Source: Fimbriimonas ginsengisoli Gsoil 348 (GTDB lineage Bacteria; Armatimonadota; Fimbriimonadia; Fimbriimonadales; Fimbriimonadaceae). From it: DNA of 64,000 nucleotides. Below, in pieces: positions 41,617 through 50,795 of this stretch; the stretch's first letter is position 1; each line of letters starts with the position of its first letter. The notes under the pieces were generated by a model. It was not told where the DNA came from, made no database searches, and saw only the letters and a list, made by a program, of their open reading frames with translations. The stretch is from the NCBI GenBank assembly GCA_945881865.1, contig CAMCVK010000007.1:1-64000 (forward strand), written 5' to 3'. The position numbers were made by a program, and so were the translations under genes.

Positions 41617-41704
41617 GCCCGATGGGAGGCCTGCGCAAGGCGGTTTCCGTTCTTAAGCAGTCGGTGATCTCAGAATCGGCCGGCGAAATGTTCTGGGCGA
41701 AGGA
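41617..41704 (+). repeat. Direct repeat copy B (displaced isomerase 3' end)
   Basis: This 88-base block is 98% identical to 40216-40303, with an A-to-G and a G-to-C change. It keeps the reading frame of the last 28 codons but ends in GAT TAA instead of GAC TGA, so it is a remnant of an isomerase 3' end without its gene. Confidence 0.8.
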
Positions 41705-41940
41705 TTAACGCTTAGGGCGAGCCGCCCGAAGAAAATCGGGTCCCGTAGACGCCGGTTGGTTTTTGCCGGCGCTCAGGAGTGGGAGAAAGGCGGGAGCAGA
41801 GCTCCCGCACTCCAAATCGGATTCAGACTCAAAACCGGCCCAGCCCGAGAGGCTGGGGCTATACGCTTCGCGCTTTGTTCCGGTGAGACCGAACGGCTGT
41901 AGCCGACGCCCCTGTGGCGTCGGGGTTGCATTCCCAGTGA
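41705..41940. other. Hairpin-rich non-coding stretch
   Basis: No gene is seen in 41522-41940 apart from the repeat copy. At least four perfect stems occur in 180 bases: CGCCGG at 41750 with 41766-41771, CGGGAGC/GCTCCCG (41791-41807) inside an outer GGAGTG/CACTCC pair, CCCAGCC/GGCTGGG (41839-41857), and CCGACGCC/GGCGTCGG (41903-41923). It could be a cluster of REP-like palindromes, the 3' end of a structured RNA, or stacked terminators. Confidence 0.5.
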
Positions 41941-42216
41941 CTAGCCGCCGCCGGGAGTCGGCGCGCCGCCACGATCGCCAAGGACATCGGCGGCCTTCAC
42001 GCCGGTCTCGCTCTCGATCTTCTGATATTCTTTGTCTTTCTCAGCTTGCGGCATCGGGCTGCTAGCAATCGCTCGAATCTTATCTTCGGGCTTCATTTTT
42101 GCGATCGCATTCTTAGCATCGTCACCCGACATACCTGCCGGCTGTCCGCCGGCATCGCAGCCAACAAGACCAAGGCTCGCGACAACCGCGACCAATAAGG
42201 CTAGTTTGATTTTCAT
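41941..42216 (-). CDS. Small lipoprotein paired with a prepilin
   Basis: A 91-aa lipoprotein: MKIKLALLVAVVASLGLVGCDAGG with the lipobox Cys at residue 20, then a short Lys/Asp-rich helical part and a Gly/Pro tail (GDRGGAPTPGGG). No domain can be named. It lies 80 bases downstream of the prepilin gene on the same strand. A similar small lipoprotein follows the other minus-strand prepilin at 58151-58351, suggesting that these are partner proteins. Confidence 0.7.
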   Translation of the reverse strand: MKIKLALLVAVVASLGLVGCDAGGQPAGMSGDDAKNAIAKMKPEDKIRAIASSPMPQAEKDKEYQKIESETGVKAADVLGDRGGAPTPGGG

Positions 42217-42296
42217 TTTTCTAAAGTGGGTTCGGAAAGAACCGAGTTGCAGAGCTTACGCTCCGCAACTCGGTTGAGGGTCGAGGATCTACCGGA

Positions 42297-43271
<975 letters not shown>

Positions 43272-43284
43272 GGATATCCTGGTG

Positions 43285-45396
43285 TCAAAACGTAGCGTGA
43301 GAATGGCGAATGGTCTGGGCCGATGCCGAAGGATCGGACCGGACGGAATGGTGAGCTTTCTGACCCGTTGGCAGCAAAACTGCCGATTGGCCAGGATTCA
43401 GAAGGAATGAAATTGTGTTGTCCTGCAGCGTGACCGCGACGCCGGAGAGGGCGTCTTGCCAGCGAAGCGATCGGGCCGGCAGGGTGACCGTCTGCGGCTT
43501 CTTACCGGTGTTTAGCACGACCCACGCCTGGTTCTTGCCGAGTGTTCGCCGGTATCGCACCAAGCCCGTCGTTTGACTTCCAGAAACGTCCGAGAGTTCG
43601 CCTTCTTGCAGAGCCGGGTTGCTTGCCCGCACTTTAGCGAGTTTTCGGTAGTAACGCAGCATCGGATTGTCATCCGAGGCCAGATCCCAGCGCATCCCGC
43701 GCCGGTTGTCGGGGTCTCGGTCGCCCTCCATGCCCAGCTCCTCGCCATAGTAAATGCTTGGAACGCCCGGCCAGGTGAACTGGACCGTTGCCGCAAGCAT
43801 CTGCTTGGTTTGGTCACCTTTAGCGAGCGTTAGGAATCGCGCGGTGTCGTGGCTGCTGATCAGCAGCATGAGATTTCGCGAGACCTGCGGAGCGTAGGAG
43901 TTGTAAATCGAGTTCAACCGCTGGGCGAAGGTGTCGGCCGATCCGTTGCCGTAGGCAAAGTACTGCAGGCAAGCCTCGCGGAACTGATAGCCCATCATGG
44001 AGTCCCACTGGTCGCCCTTAAGCCAAGGGTCTCCGTCGCCCCAGTGCTCGCCGAGGATCCAAAAGTTCGGATCCATCGTCTTGGTCGACTTGCGGAATGC
44101 CCGCCAGAATCGCATGTCCACTTCGTTTGCCACATCGAGCCGCGCCCCGACGAGATTCGGTGCCAGCGACCGCCAGAACGGCACGATCGAAAGCATGTGC
44201 TCTTTGGCCGGCGCGTACATCAAGTCCACCTTTGGCATACTGGGGAACCCAAACCACGCTTCGTAGGGCGGATTGTCCTGCACGACCACGGGGTAGCGCT
44301 TGATGAAGTACCACTTCGTGTAGGGCGAGGCTTCCCCGCGCTCCATGATGTCTTTGAAGGCAAAGAACCGAGGCGAAGTGTGGTTGAAGGCAAAGTCCAT
44401 CACGATGCCCATCTTGCGGTTGGCCATGGCTTTCGCCATGTCGGCGAAGTCGGCGTTCGTCCCAAACTCGGGATCGACAAGCTTGAAGGAGTCGGCCTCG
44501 TAACGATGGTTACTGGGCGATGCGAAGATCGGATTGAAGTAAATCGTCTGCACGCCGAGCGAAGCAAGGTAGCCCAGATTCTGCGCCACACCGATGGCGT
44601 CTCCGCCGAATCGGTTGCCATAGGTTGGCACTCCGTCCCACGGCATCACGTTGGCCGGGTCGTTCGCTTTGCTTCCGTTGGCAAAGCGGTCTGGGAAGAT
44701 TTGGTACATCGGGCCGCGCGAGATCTGCTGCGGCACAATGAACGGTCGGAACGACTTCGCTTCGAGCCGGAATGGCTTTACGACGCCGAGCCCGCCGTCC
44801 CCAAACATCGTGCCCTTTCCGCCAGATTGAAGCCGGAACCGATAGGTGAAGTCAGATTTTCGATCCCAGGGAATCGATGCGCCGTAGTGGGCATAGAGCT
44901 CATCGGTCGCCAGTTGCTTCATCGCATGGGTCTTGCCCGCGCTGATCAACTGCACGCCCGAAACGTCGCCGGATCGAACCCTGAGTTGAACCGAAAGTTG
45001 GCCGCGGTCGTAATTCAGTTCCGGAACCTGCTGATCGTGTCGGAGCGCGCTTCTCGCCACAATTCCGTCATTCGGCTTCGCAGGGGTAGCGTAGTCCGCC
45101 GGCGTGACGCTCCGCAGCGAATTCTGGTTTCCGTTGCCATCATCGATCGCCGTCGCCTTAGGGTCGGTAAGCCACATCTCCCCGTTCACGACGAACTTGT
45201 AGAAGCTGCGGCCGTACGGCAGTCGAACGGAAACCGACCAAGTTCGCCCATCCGTGTCCAATTTCATCGGCGTGGCATCCTTGTTCCAGTTGTTGAAAGA
45301 GCCAGCAATGTGGACCGTTCGCGCAGGGGTCGATGGCTCAAACCGGAACGACTCCAGACGCGTATCCGCCTGATAGAGGGCAAGCATCGGAATCAT
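43285..45396 (-). CDS. GH13 alpha-amylase family protein with N-terminal CBM48-like domain
   Basis: A 703-aa glycoside hydrolase. The N-terminal E-set/CBM48-like domain (about 10-85) has HIAGSFNNWNKDATPM and SFYKFVVNGEMW. The catalytic barrel (about 230-600) carries the GH13 motifs: GARLDVANEVD (nucleophile Asp), ILGEHWGD (acid/base Glu), LLISSHDTARFL (third acid), and MGIVMDFAFNHTS. This is the neopullulanase/cyclomaltodextrinase-like layout, likely cleaving maltodextrins. There is little sign of a signal peptide. GGAGG lies a few bases before the ATG at 45396, and the gene overlaps the lacI-like gene by four bases, so it should be under its control. Confidence 0.88.
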   Translation of the reverse strand: MIPMLALYQADTRLESFRFEPSTPARTVHIAGSFNNWNKDATPMKLDTDGRTWSVSVRLPYGRSFYKFVVNGEMWLTDPKATAIDDGNGNQNSLRSVTPADYATPAKPNDGIVARSALRHDQQVPELNYDRGQLSVQLRVRSGDVSGVQLISAGKTHAMKQLATDELYAHYGASIPWDRKSDFTYRFRLQSGGKGTMFGDGGLGVVKPFRLEAKSFRPFIVPQQISRGPMYQIFPDRFANGSKANDPANVMPWDGVPTYGNRFGGDAIGVAQNLGYLASLGVQTIYFNPIFASPSNHRYEADSFKLVDPEFGTNADFADMAKAMANRKMGIVMDFAFNHTSPRFFAFKDIMERGEASPYTKWYFIKRYPVVVQDNPPYEAWFGFPSMPKVDLMYAPAKEHMLSIVPFWRSLAPNLVGARLDVANEVDMRFWRAFRKSTKTMDPNFWILGEHWGDGDPWLKGDQWDSMMGYQFREACLQYFAYGNGSADTFAQRLNSIYNSYAPQVSRNLMLLISSHDTARFLTLAKGDQTKQMLAATVQFTWPGVPSIYYGEELGMEGDRDPDNRRGMRWDLASDDNPMLRYYRKLAKVRASNPALQEGELSDVSGSQTTGLVRYRRTLGKNQAWVVLNTGKKPQTVTLPARSLRWQDALSGVAVTLQDNTISFLLNPGQSAVLLPTGQKAHHSVRSDPSASAQTIRHSHATF

Positions 45397-46412
45397 GCGG
45401 CCTCCATCCGCTGGCTGCTGCCGCGAACGCGAAGTTCGGTTGGAATGATGAGTCGATGTGGACCGTCAATCGGCCGCTCTTCGATGATTCTGAGTAGGCG
45501 GTCGCAGGCGGCCTTTACCAATTCGGGCATCCGCAGGCTAACCGACGACAGGCCGCGATCAATCAGATCGCACAGGTTGGAATCGTTAAAGCTCACCAGC
45601 CCGAGATCGTTCGGGAGCCTGAGTCCGGCTTTTCGGGCGGCACCGACGACGCCCATCGCCATGAAATCGTCGAGAACAACCATCGCATCCGGTCTCGAGC
45701 AGTCGGCAAGAATCGTCTGGGCGACTTCCTGTGCCGCGCGTGAACCAAAGTCGCCGTGCCAGATCAAGTGGTCGTGCTGCCGGCCACGAATCGCTCGCTG
45801 ATAACCGGCAATTCGGTCGTCGCTCACCGTCACGCCACGCCGCGCACCAAGGATGCCGACCCGGCGGAAGCCTTGATCCAGCAGGTGACGGGTCGCCAGC
45901 TCGGCGGCCGCAACGTTGTCGTTATCGACCGAGCTGATCTCGTCGCCGGTGAGCGGGTTGCCGATGAGCACGAACGGAAACTTGTCTTGCTGCAAGCGGG
46001 CGATGCGATGGTCTCGCGCCTCGGATTCAACAAGGATTAGGCCATCGACGCGGCGCGACCGCAGCATGTCATCGTAAATTGCGGTCTGGCCCGCTTCGCT
46101 CGTAACCATGTCCAGGCAAAGGTGATAGGGATGGTCGCGGAGAAAGTCGAGAATGTCGGCCACTAATGCCGAGAAGAACGGGTCCTCGCCGAGGCCACCC
46201 GCCGGTCGGTTGAGAACAAGACCAATCAGGCCGGTGCGTCGGCTACGGAGTTGGCGGGCCCGGACATCCGGCTGGTAGTTGTGGGCGCGCATCACCTCGG
46301 TCACGCGCTTGCGGATTTCCGGCTCGACTTTTTCGTCGCCGGCAAGAACACGCGATACGGTTGCCTGCGATACGCTGGCAATTTTCGCTATGTCTTGTTG
46401 CGTGACCCTCAT
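45393..46412 (-). CDS. LacI-family transcriptional regulator
   Basis: A 339-aa repressor. The DNA-binding domain MRVTQQDIAKIASVSQATVSRVLAGDEKVEPEIRKRVTEVMRAHNYQPDVRARQLRS is of the LacI/CcpA type; the ligand domain (periplasmic-binding fold, about 60-339) follows with VDGLILVE and SFNDSNLCDLIDRGLSSV. The ATG at 46412 was chosen because the HTH begins there; the ORF is open 24 codons upstream but that part overlaps the operators. Two palindromes of LacI type lie in its upstream region. It probably responds to a maltose-type sugar and controls the amylase operon and itself. Confidence 0.88.
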   Translation of the reverse strand: MRVTQQDIAKIASVSQATVSRVLAGDEKVEPEIRKRVTEVMRAHNYQPDVRARQLRSRRTGLIGLVLNRPAGGLGEDPFFSALVADILDFLRDHPYHLCLDMVTSEAGQTAIYDDMLRSRRVDGLILVESEARDHRIARLQQDKFPFVLIGNPLTGDEISSVDNDNVAAAELATRHLLDQGFRRVGILGARRGVTVSDDRIAGYQRAIRGRQHDHLIWHGDFGSRAAQEVAQTILADCSRPDAMVVLDDFMAMGVVGAARKAGLRLPNDLGLVSFNDSNLCDLIDRGLSSVSLRMPELVKAACDRLLRIIEERPIDGPHRLIIPTELRVRGSSQRMEAA

Positions 46413-46437
46413 TGGTTTAGCTCCGGTTCTCAACGGT

Positions 46438-46453
46438 GAGAATACGAATTCAC
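46438..46453. promoter_or_regulatory. LacI-type operator (O1)
   Basis: GAGAATACGAATTCAC is centred on a CG at 46445-46446, with imperfect arms (two mismatches). Its inner part AATACGAATT is identical to the second site. Confidence 0.5.
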
Positions 46454-46460
46454 TGGTGAA

Positions 46461-46466
46461 TATAAC
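46461..46466 (-). promoter_or_regulatory. Possible -10 element between the two operators
   Basis: On the minus strand TTATAT/TATATT lies between the two palindromes, about 50 bases before the lacI-like ATG. A repressor on either site would cover it, which suggests autoregulation. Confidence 0.3.
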
Positions 46467-46467
46467 A

Positions 46468-46485
46468 CGTGAATACGAATTCACG
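46468..46485. promoter_or_regulatory. LacI-type operator (O2)
   Basis: CGTGAATACGAATTCACG is a near-perfect 18-base palindrome with the central CG typical of LacI-family operators. Its centre is 31 bp from that of O1, about three turns of the helix. Confidence 0.65.
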
Positions 46486-46566
46486 CAAGGGATCGGTGCA
46501 TGAATTTTTTCCTACCGCGCGGAAGCCAGTTGATTTACCGGAATATTCTCGTGATTCAAACAGAAA

Positions 46567-46598
46567 AAAACCCCGATGCCAGTTGGCATCGGGGTTTT
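46567..46598 (-). terminator. Rho-independent terminator after the receiver-domain gene
   Basis: CCCCGATGCC and GGCATCGGGG flank a four-base loop. On the minus strand it is followed by seven T, and on the plus strand by four T, so it may stop transcription in both directions, but it mainly serves the gene ending at 46622. Confidence 0.85.
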
Positions 46599-46621
46599 GA
46601 GAGAGGCGATTTCGAAGCTTC

Positions 46622-47023
46622 TTAAAGTTCGTATCGTTTCGGCCCGCTATCATCGGTGCCAGCGGCGATACGCTTCACGAACGTGACGAGCTCCATAGGG
46701 TTGAACGGCTTCGTCAGGTACATGTCGGCACCATAGTGATAGCCTTCAAACACGTCCTTATCCTGGGCCTTAGCGGTCAACATGATGACCGGAAGGGACT
46801 CGGTCTCCGGCTCGCGCCGAATGGTCTTTAAGACCTCGAATCCATCCATATAGGGCATCATCACGTCAAGAACGACAAGATTCGGTCGCTCAGAGCGGAT
46901 CTTTTCGAGCCCCTCTTTGCCATCGAATGCGGTGACGACCTGATAACCCTGTCGCTCCAAGTTCACCTGAATGAGGCGAACGATATGTCGCTCGTCATCA
47001 CAAACCAATACTTTCAACGGCAT
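46622..47023 (-). CDS. Single-domain response regulator (CheY-like receiver)
   Basis: A 133-aa receiver domain with no output domain. The phosphorylation chemistry is intact: the acidic pair in LVCDDERH, the phosphoacceptor Asp in LVVLDVMMPYMDG (about residue 53), the Thr in MLTAKAQD and the Lys in YLTKPFNPMEL. The C-terminal tail GTDDSGPKRYEL is short. Single receivers of this type act in chemotaxis-like or phosphorelay switches; no histidine kinase is nearby. It ends with a strong terminator. Confidence 0.88.
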   Translation of the reverse strand: MPLKVLVCDDERHIVRLIQVNLERQGYQVVTAFDGKEGLEKIRSERPNLVVLDVMMPYMDGFEVLKTIRREPETESLPVIMLTAKAQDKDVFEGYHYGADMYLTKPFNPMELVTFVKRIAAGTDDSGPKRYEL

Positions 47024-47178
47024 GCGCTTTCGATTTACTCCTCTCGAGACTGGAGAGCATCCTACCTGATGCCCTTCCGCTGGTCAATTCTACCAAGGTT
47101 CCCAGGAGATTGCATGGCCACACGGCAAGGAATCGTGAATCAAAAAATCTAGGGGCGAATCCTGCCACCATTACGGGT

Positions 47179-48363
47179 ATGAACGACTGCTCCCATCCTG
47201 GTGCCCACGATCTCGGAACCTATACTCAGCTCACCCATTTGGGGGAGGAGGAGTCGATCATGGGCGCGGTGGTTCAGCCGATCTTTCAGAACTCCCTCTT
47301 CACTTTTGAGACCGCCGCCGAACTGCTCCACGCCCTGGAGCAGGCTCCGGTCGGTCCGCCGCACCACTACAGCCGCATCAGCAACCCAACCGTCGATCTC
47401 GCCGAGAAAAAGATCGCCTTCCTCGAGGGCACCGAGGCATGCAAGCTGACCGGCTGCGGCATGGGCGCCATCACGTCCGCCGTGATGCACTTTCTGAAGT
47501 CCGGCTGCCACGTCGTCATTTCAGATACGGCCTATCCGCCGGTGCGCTCGTTGCTAAACGGCTTCATGGCCCGTTTCAACGTCTCCGTCACTTTGGTCAG
47601 CGGCACCTGCGTCGACGAGATCGAAGCCGCGATTCGCCCCGAGACCACCCTTATTTATCTGGAGACGCCTACATCCGGCCTCTTCCGGCTGATGGACATT
47701 CCGGCCATCACCAAGATCGCCAGGGCACGCGGCATCGCCACCGTCATCGACAACACCTACAACACGCCGCTCCACTTTAACCCGACGGCCCACGGCGTCG
47801 ACGTGGTTTGCCACAGTGCGACCAAGTACATGGGCGGGCACAGCGACATCACGGCCGGAGCCATTTGCGGAACCCGCGAGCAGATCAACGCCATTACGAT
47901 GGCCGAGGTGAACCTGCTGGGTAACGCCTTGCATCCGTTCACGGCTTGGCTGCTCACCCGCGGGCTAAGAACGCTCCCGCTGCGATTGAAGCGGCACGAA
48001 GCCACCGCAAACGAAGTTGCGGCGTGGCTGGAAGTCCAGCCGAATGTCGAGCGAGTCCACCACGTTTCCCTTCCCTCTTTCCCACAGCGAGAGCTGTACC
48101 TTCAGCAGTTCCGCGGCTCCGGTGGACTCTTCTCGTTCGAGCCGAAGCACCAGAGCCGAGAGAAGGTTTTGGCGTTCTGCGACGCACTCCAACTCTTTGG
48201 TCGCGGGATTTCTTGGGGAGGCCACGAGAGCCTCGTTGTGCCGCTCCTATGCCACCCAGCCGACTATGCGGAACCGACCTGGGTCATCCGCCTGTTCACC
48301 GGTTTGGAAGATCCCATCGACCTCATCCGGGACATTTCGGCCGCGCTCGCCGTCTTCGACTAA
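47179..48363 (+). CDS. Cys/Met-metabolism PLP-dependent lyase (cystathionine/methionine lyase-like)
   Basis: A 394-aa enzyme of the Cys/Met metabolism family (cystathionine gamma-synthase, beta-lyase or methionine gamma-lyase; which one cannot be decided). Motifs: PTVDLAEKKIAFLEGTEACKLTGCGMGAITSAVMHFLKSG, ATVIDNTYNTPL and the PLP Lys in VVCHSATKYMGGHSDITAG. Length is normal. I start it at the ATG at 47179, because the preceding open frame (from 47110) is unlike the family start. The upstream 155 bases hold no clear ribosome site. Its stop overlaps that of the convergent amidase (CTAA). Confidence 0.85.
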   Translation: MNDCSHPGAHDLGTYTQLTHLGEEESIMGAVVQPIFQNSLFTFETAAELLHALEQAPVGPPHHYSRISNPTVDLAEKKIAFLEGTEACKLTGCGMGAITSAVMHFLKSGCHVVISDTAYPPVRSLLNGFMARFNVSVTLVSGTCVDEIEAAIRPETTLIYLETPTSGLFRLMDIPAITKIARARGIATVIDNTYNTPLHFNPTAHGVDVVCHSATKYMGGHSDITAGAICGTREQINAITMAEVNLLGNALHPFTAWLLTRGLRTLPLRLKRHEATANEVAAWLEVQPNVERVHHVSLPSFPQRELYLQQFRGSGGLFSFEPKHQSREKVLAFCDALQLFGRGISWGGHESLVVPLLCHPADYAEPTWVIRLFTGLEDPIDLIRDISAALAVFD

Positions 48364-48995
48364 CCGCCAGCCTTGTTCCCGTCCGCCTTGTTTTTTGGGT
48401 TCTCCCCGTAATACATGGGGAGGCCAATATCCTTCAGCTTCTCCCAGGGGAAGCCCTTCGGATCGCTCTTGCGGCCGGCCGGAATCGAGATGAACTCGTG
48501 GCTGACGAGCTGCGTCAGCGGAAAGCGGCGCTTCAATCCGTTGATGATGTTCTTGAGTACCTGAACCTGCTCCGGCGGATACGGGTCCTTCCCGTCGTTC
48601 AGGTTCACCAGCTCGATGCCGATCGAGTAGTTGTTCACGTTATCGCGTCCGGCGGCATCGTTGCTCTTTCCGGCGTGCCATGCCCGGTCAAACGTGCTCA
48701 GGTGCATGATGTAGCTGCCATCTTTGCCGATCGTGAAGTGGGCGCTTACTTGGCTGGATTCGCGGAGGAACGCCGCCGTGGTTCGCTCAAGCGTGGGGAT
48801 CACCGTCGAGTGGATGACGACCGTGTCCACGATCGTGCCCGCCGGTCGAGGCCCAAAGTTTGGCGTCTGAAGCCAGAGGAATTTGTTATAGCCGGGGTCC
48901 TTCCACGGTACGGGCACGGCGTCTCGCGGGTCCTTTACTTGGCTGAGGTCAATCTGGGCGGCGGCAAAGATGAGCGCAATTCCGGCGGCAAACAT
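48360..48995 (-). CDS. N-acetylmuramoyl-L-alanine amidase (Amidase_2 type)
   Basis: A 211-aa secreted amidase that cuts the bond between MurNAc and the stem peptide of peptidoglycan. After a signal peptide (MFAAGIALIFAAAQ), the zinc ligands lie in VVIHSTV, RAWHAGKSN region and the final HEFISIPAGRKSDPKGFPWEKL, which closely resembles AmpD-type C-termini. It lies 25 bases after the stop of a large membrane protein gene on the same strand. A role in cell-wall recycling would fit the sugar-kinase/MurQ genes nearby. Confidence 0.85.
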   Translation of the reverse strand: MFAAGIALIFAAAQIDLSQVKDPRDAVPVPWKDPGYNKFLWLQTPNFGPRPAGTIVDTVVIHSTVIPTLERTTAAFLRESSQVSAHFTIGKDGSYIMHLSTFDRAWHAGKSNDAAGRDNVNNYSIGIELVNLNDGKDPYPPEQVQVLKNIINGLKRRFPLTQLVSHEFISIPAGRKSDPKGFPWEKLKDIGLPMYYGENPKNKADGNKAGG

Positions 48996-49020
48996 GTCCG
49001 GTTTGTACCCGACGGCTCCG

Positions 49021-50781
49021 TTACAGCTCCCTCACTGCGTGGTGCAACCGCACGCCAAAACCGGCGAGGAGCAGAACTAGAAGCACGGGAAGGCAGTTGG
49101 GGTTCGGCAAAACAAACGCCAACGAGAGCCAGGCGGCAAGGGTAAACGCCCGCAAAGGGGGGGAATCCTTTCCGGCCCGAGTTAGCTGGCGCGCCAAGAA
49201 TTTGTTTCCGAGCACCCAGACAAGAATGCCAAATAAAGCCGTCGACAGAAAGACCGGAGAGATGAGAAACATTACGACCGACCAGAAGTTCAGCGAGTAA
49301 CGGTCCCAAATCTCGACCTGAAGGTTGTCGGGCAGGAATGTGAAACCGGTCCGAACGACCTGGATTCCCATGAGCCACAGCACGGCGAGCAAGGTTCCAA
49401 CCTTCGCCAAACGGCTGGTGCCTATCCATCGCTCACCGGCGATGAGCACAAAGATCGGGAGCGCGATGGCCGCGTTTGGAAACGCCTCCCACCATGCGTT
49501 TTGCAACAACCCAAAGCCTAAGACGAACCCGAGCGCTCCCCGCACAGACCAGCTCGCGAGATCTGGGGCAACCGGACAGAATGCGACCGTCGCCACCCAA
49601 TAGCTCAAAAAGCACCCGAGCGCGTATCCCGGCAGTGCGCCATCGGAGATGGCTTTTAGGGAGCCAAAAATTGAGAACGCCGGGTCGAACGCGGTAGCAA
49701 GAATTGCTCCAGAAACGGCAGTCGTGAAAAGCGGATGACATCGAACGTCGGCCTTCTCTAGCAAGAGTTGAAGTAATCCCGCGAGGCCGAAGGAAACCCC
49801 TAAGCCCAAGCCGAAAACAGTAACGGTCCAACTCGGTCCGAGGTTTTGCGCCAACCCGGCCGACATGAGCCAAGCGGCCGGCGACAAGAAGGCAAGCCGG
49901 AACAGGAAACTGGCCGCCTCGCTGCGACGCTCCGTCATGAGGGACCACATCGCCAACCCGTAGATGGCGAAGATTGCAAGTAGCCAGCCGGCAACGATCG
50001 GCACGGCTCCGCTTTCAAAGAACTGAAGCCAGGGCAACGGCCCACTCGACGTGGCCGGGACCCATGCCATGGCGACGGGCTGTGCCAATAACGATCCCAG
50101 CTCCCGGGCGGGAAACAATCCGGGGTGCTCTGAACCCGCCGCAACCGGAACACCGTCGGGCCAACCCGTTCCGAGCAGCCAGAAGTGGCTCCAAGATCGG
50201 TCGGCCGGCGGCGGATACTCGACCACCAGAATGCGGCCCGCGCCCGCCCGCTGCAAACCTTCGATGTCTTCCCACTTGTGCAGTCGCGTGATGTGGAGGA
50301 TGCCAGGCAAAAACGGGCCGGTCGGCGGCACGCTCGTGATGTCGGGTCCGGAGGGATGGTAGGCCGCCGCATAGACCTCGGGGGCGATGGCTCCGCTTTC
50401 GGATTGCACCAGGCGCGGCGGCACCGGCCCCAGCGTTCTCCCGACGGCAATTCCCATTCCCCGCTGCGACATTGCACGGTGGTTGGTCACCCAAGAATGT
50501 CCGCCCGGGCGCATGCTTACGAGGAAGTCCGGATTGTCCCCGTCCCAATCGAGTCCACTGATAATCGACTGAATGCGATTCAGCCCCTTTCCGCTGCTCG
50601 CCGTAGGCCAAACCACCCAGGTGGGTTGACTATCGATCGCCAGCGGAATTTGCGGTCCGGCGTCGGCCGGGCGAATGAACGCCAGGACGGTGGCCCGCTC
50701 GCTAACTTGCGCCGCAGCCGACACCGCCAACCCCAGCATCAGAGCGAGGATCTGCAGGGCAACGGCGGCGAATCTTGCCAT
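49021..50781 (-). CDS. Large polytopic membrane protein of unknown function
   Basis: A 586-aa membrane protein with a signal-like start (MARFAAVALQILALMLGLAVSAAAQ), a soluble extracytoplasmic domain of about 240 residues (from VSERATVLAFIRPADAG, with GLDWDGDNPDFLVSMRPGGHSW and a region DITSVPPTG), then about nine or ten hydrophobic helices to the end. No family is recognised. It could be an envelope-associated enzyme or transporter. It is followed by the amidase gene after 25 bases and preceded by the GT9 gene after 14 bases, so the three are probably one operon. Confidence 0.72.
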   Translation of the reverse strand: MARFAAVALQILALMLGLAVSAAAQVSERATVLAFIRPADAGPQIPLAIDSQPTWVVWPTASSGKGLNRIQSIISGLDWDGDNPDFLVSMRPGGHSWVTNHRAMSQRGMGIAVGRTLGPVPPRLVQSESGAIAPEVYAAAYHPSGPDITSVPPTGPFLPGILHITRLHKWEDIEGLQRAGAGRILVVEYPPPADRSWSHFWLLGTGWPDGVPVAAGSEHPGLFPARELGSLLAQPVAMAWVPATSSGPLPWLQFFESGAVPIVAGWLLAIFAIYGLAMWSLMTERRSEAASFLFRLAFLSPAAWLMSAGLAQNLGPSWTVTVFGLGLGVSFGLAGLLQLLLEKADVRCHPLFTTAVSGAILATAFDPAFSIFGSLKAISDGALPGYALGCFLSYWVATVAFCPVAPDLASWSVRGALGFVLGFGLLQNAWWEAFPNAAIALPIFVLIAGERWIGTSRLAKVGTLLAVLWLMGIQVVRTGFTFLPDNLQVEIWDRYSLNFWSVVMFLISPVFLSTALFGILVWVLGNKFLARQLTRAGKDSPPLRAFTLAAWLSLAFVLPNPNCLPVLLVLLLAGFGVRLHHAVREL

Positions 50782-50795
50782 GGGTCGGTGCTAGC

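Noticed and set aside
40216-41704. The 88-base repeat as an assembly artefact
   Set aside because: The copies differ at two internal positions and at the stop codon, and the intervening DNA has different base composition, so it is not a simple collapsed or duplicated read.
43849-45801. A 650-codon open frame antisense to the amylase gene
   Set aside because: Same reason: the minus strand holds a complete GH13 enzyme with all catalytic residues, while the plus-strand product has no domain and is rich in Arg and His.
47024-47178. Possible SAM riboswitch before the Cys/Met lyase gene
   Set aside because: The stretch can form small hairpins, but the conserved core of SAM-I or SAM-II is not visible. 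Nothing else was seen in these 155 bases.
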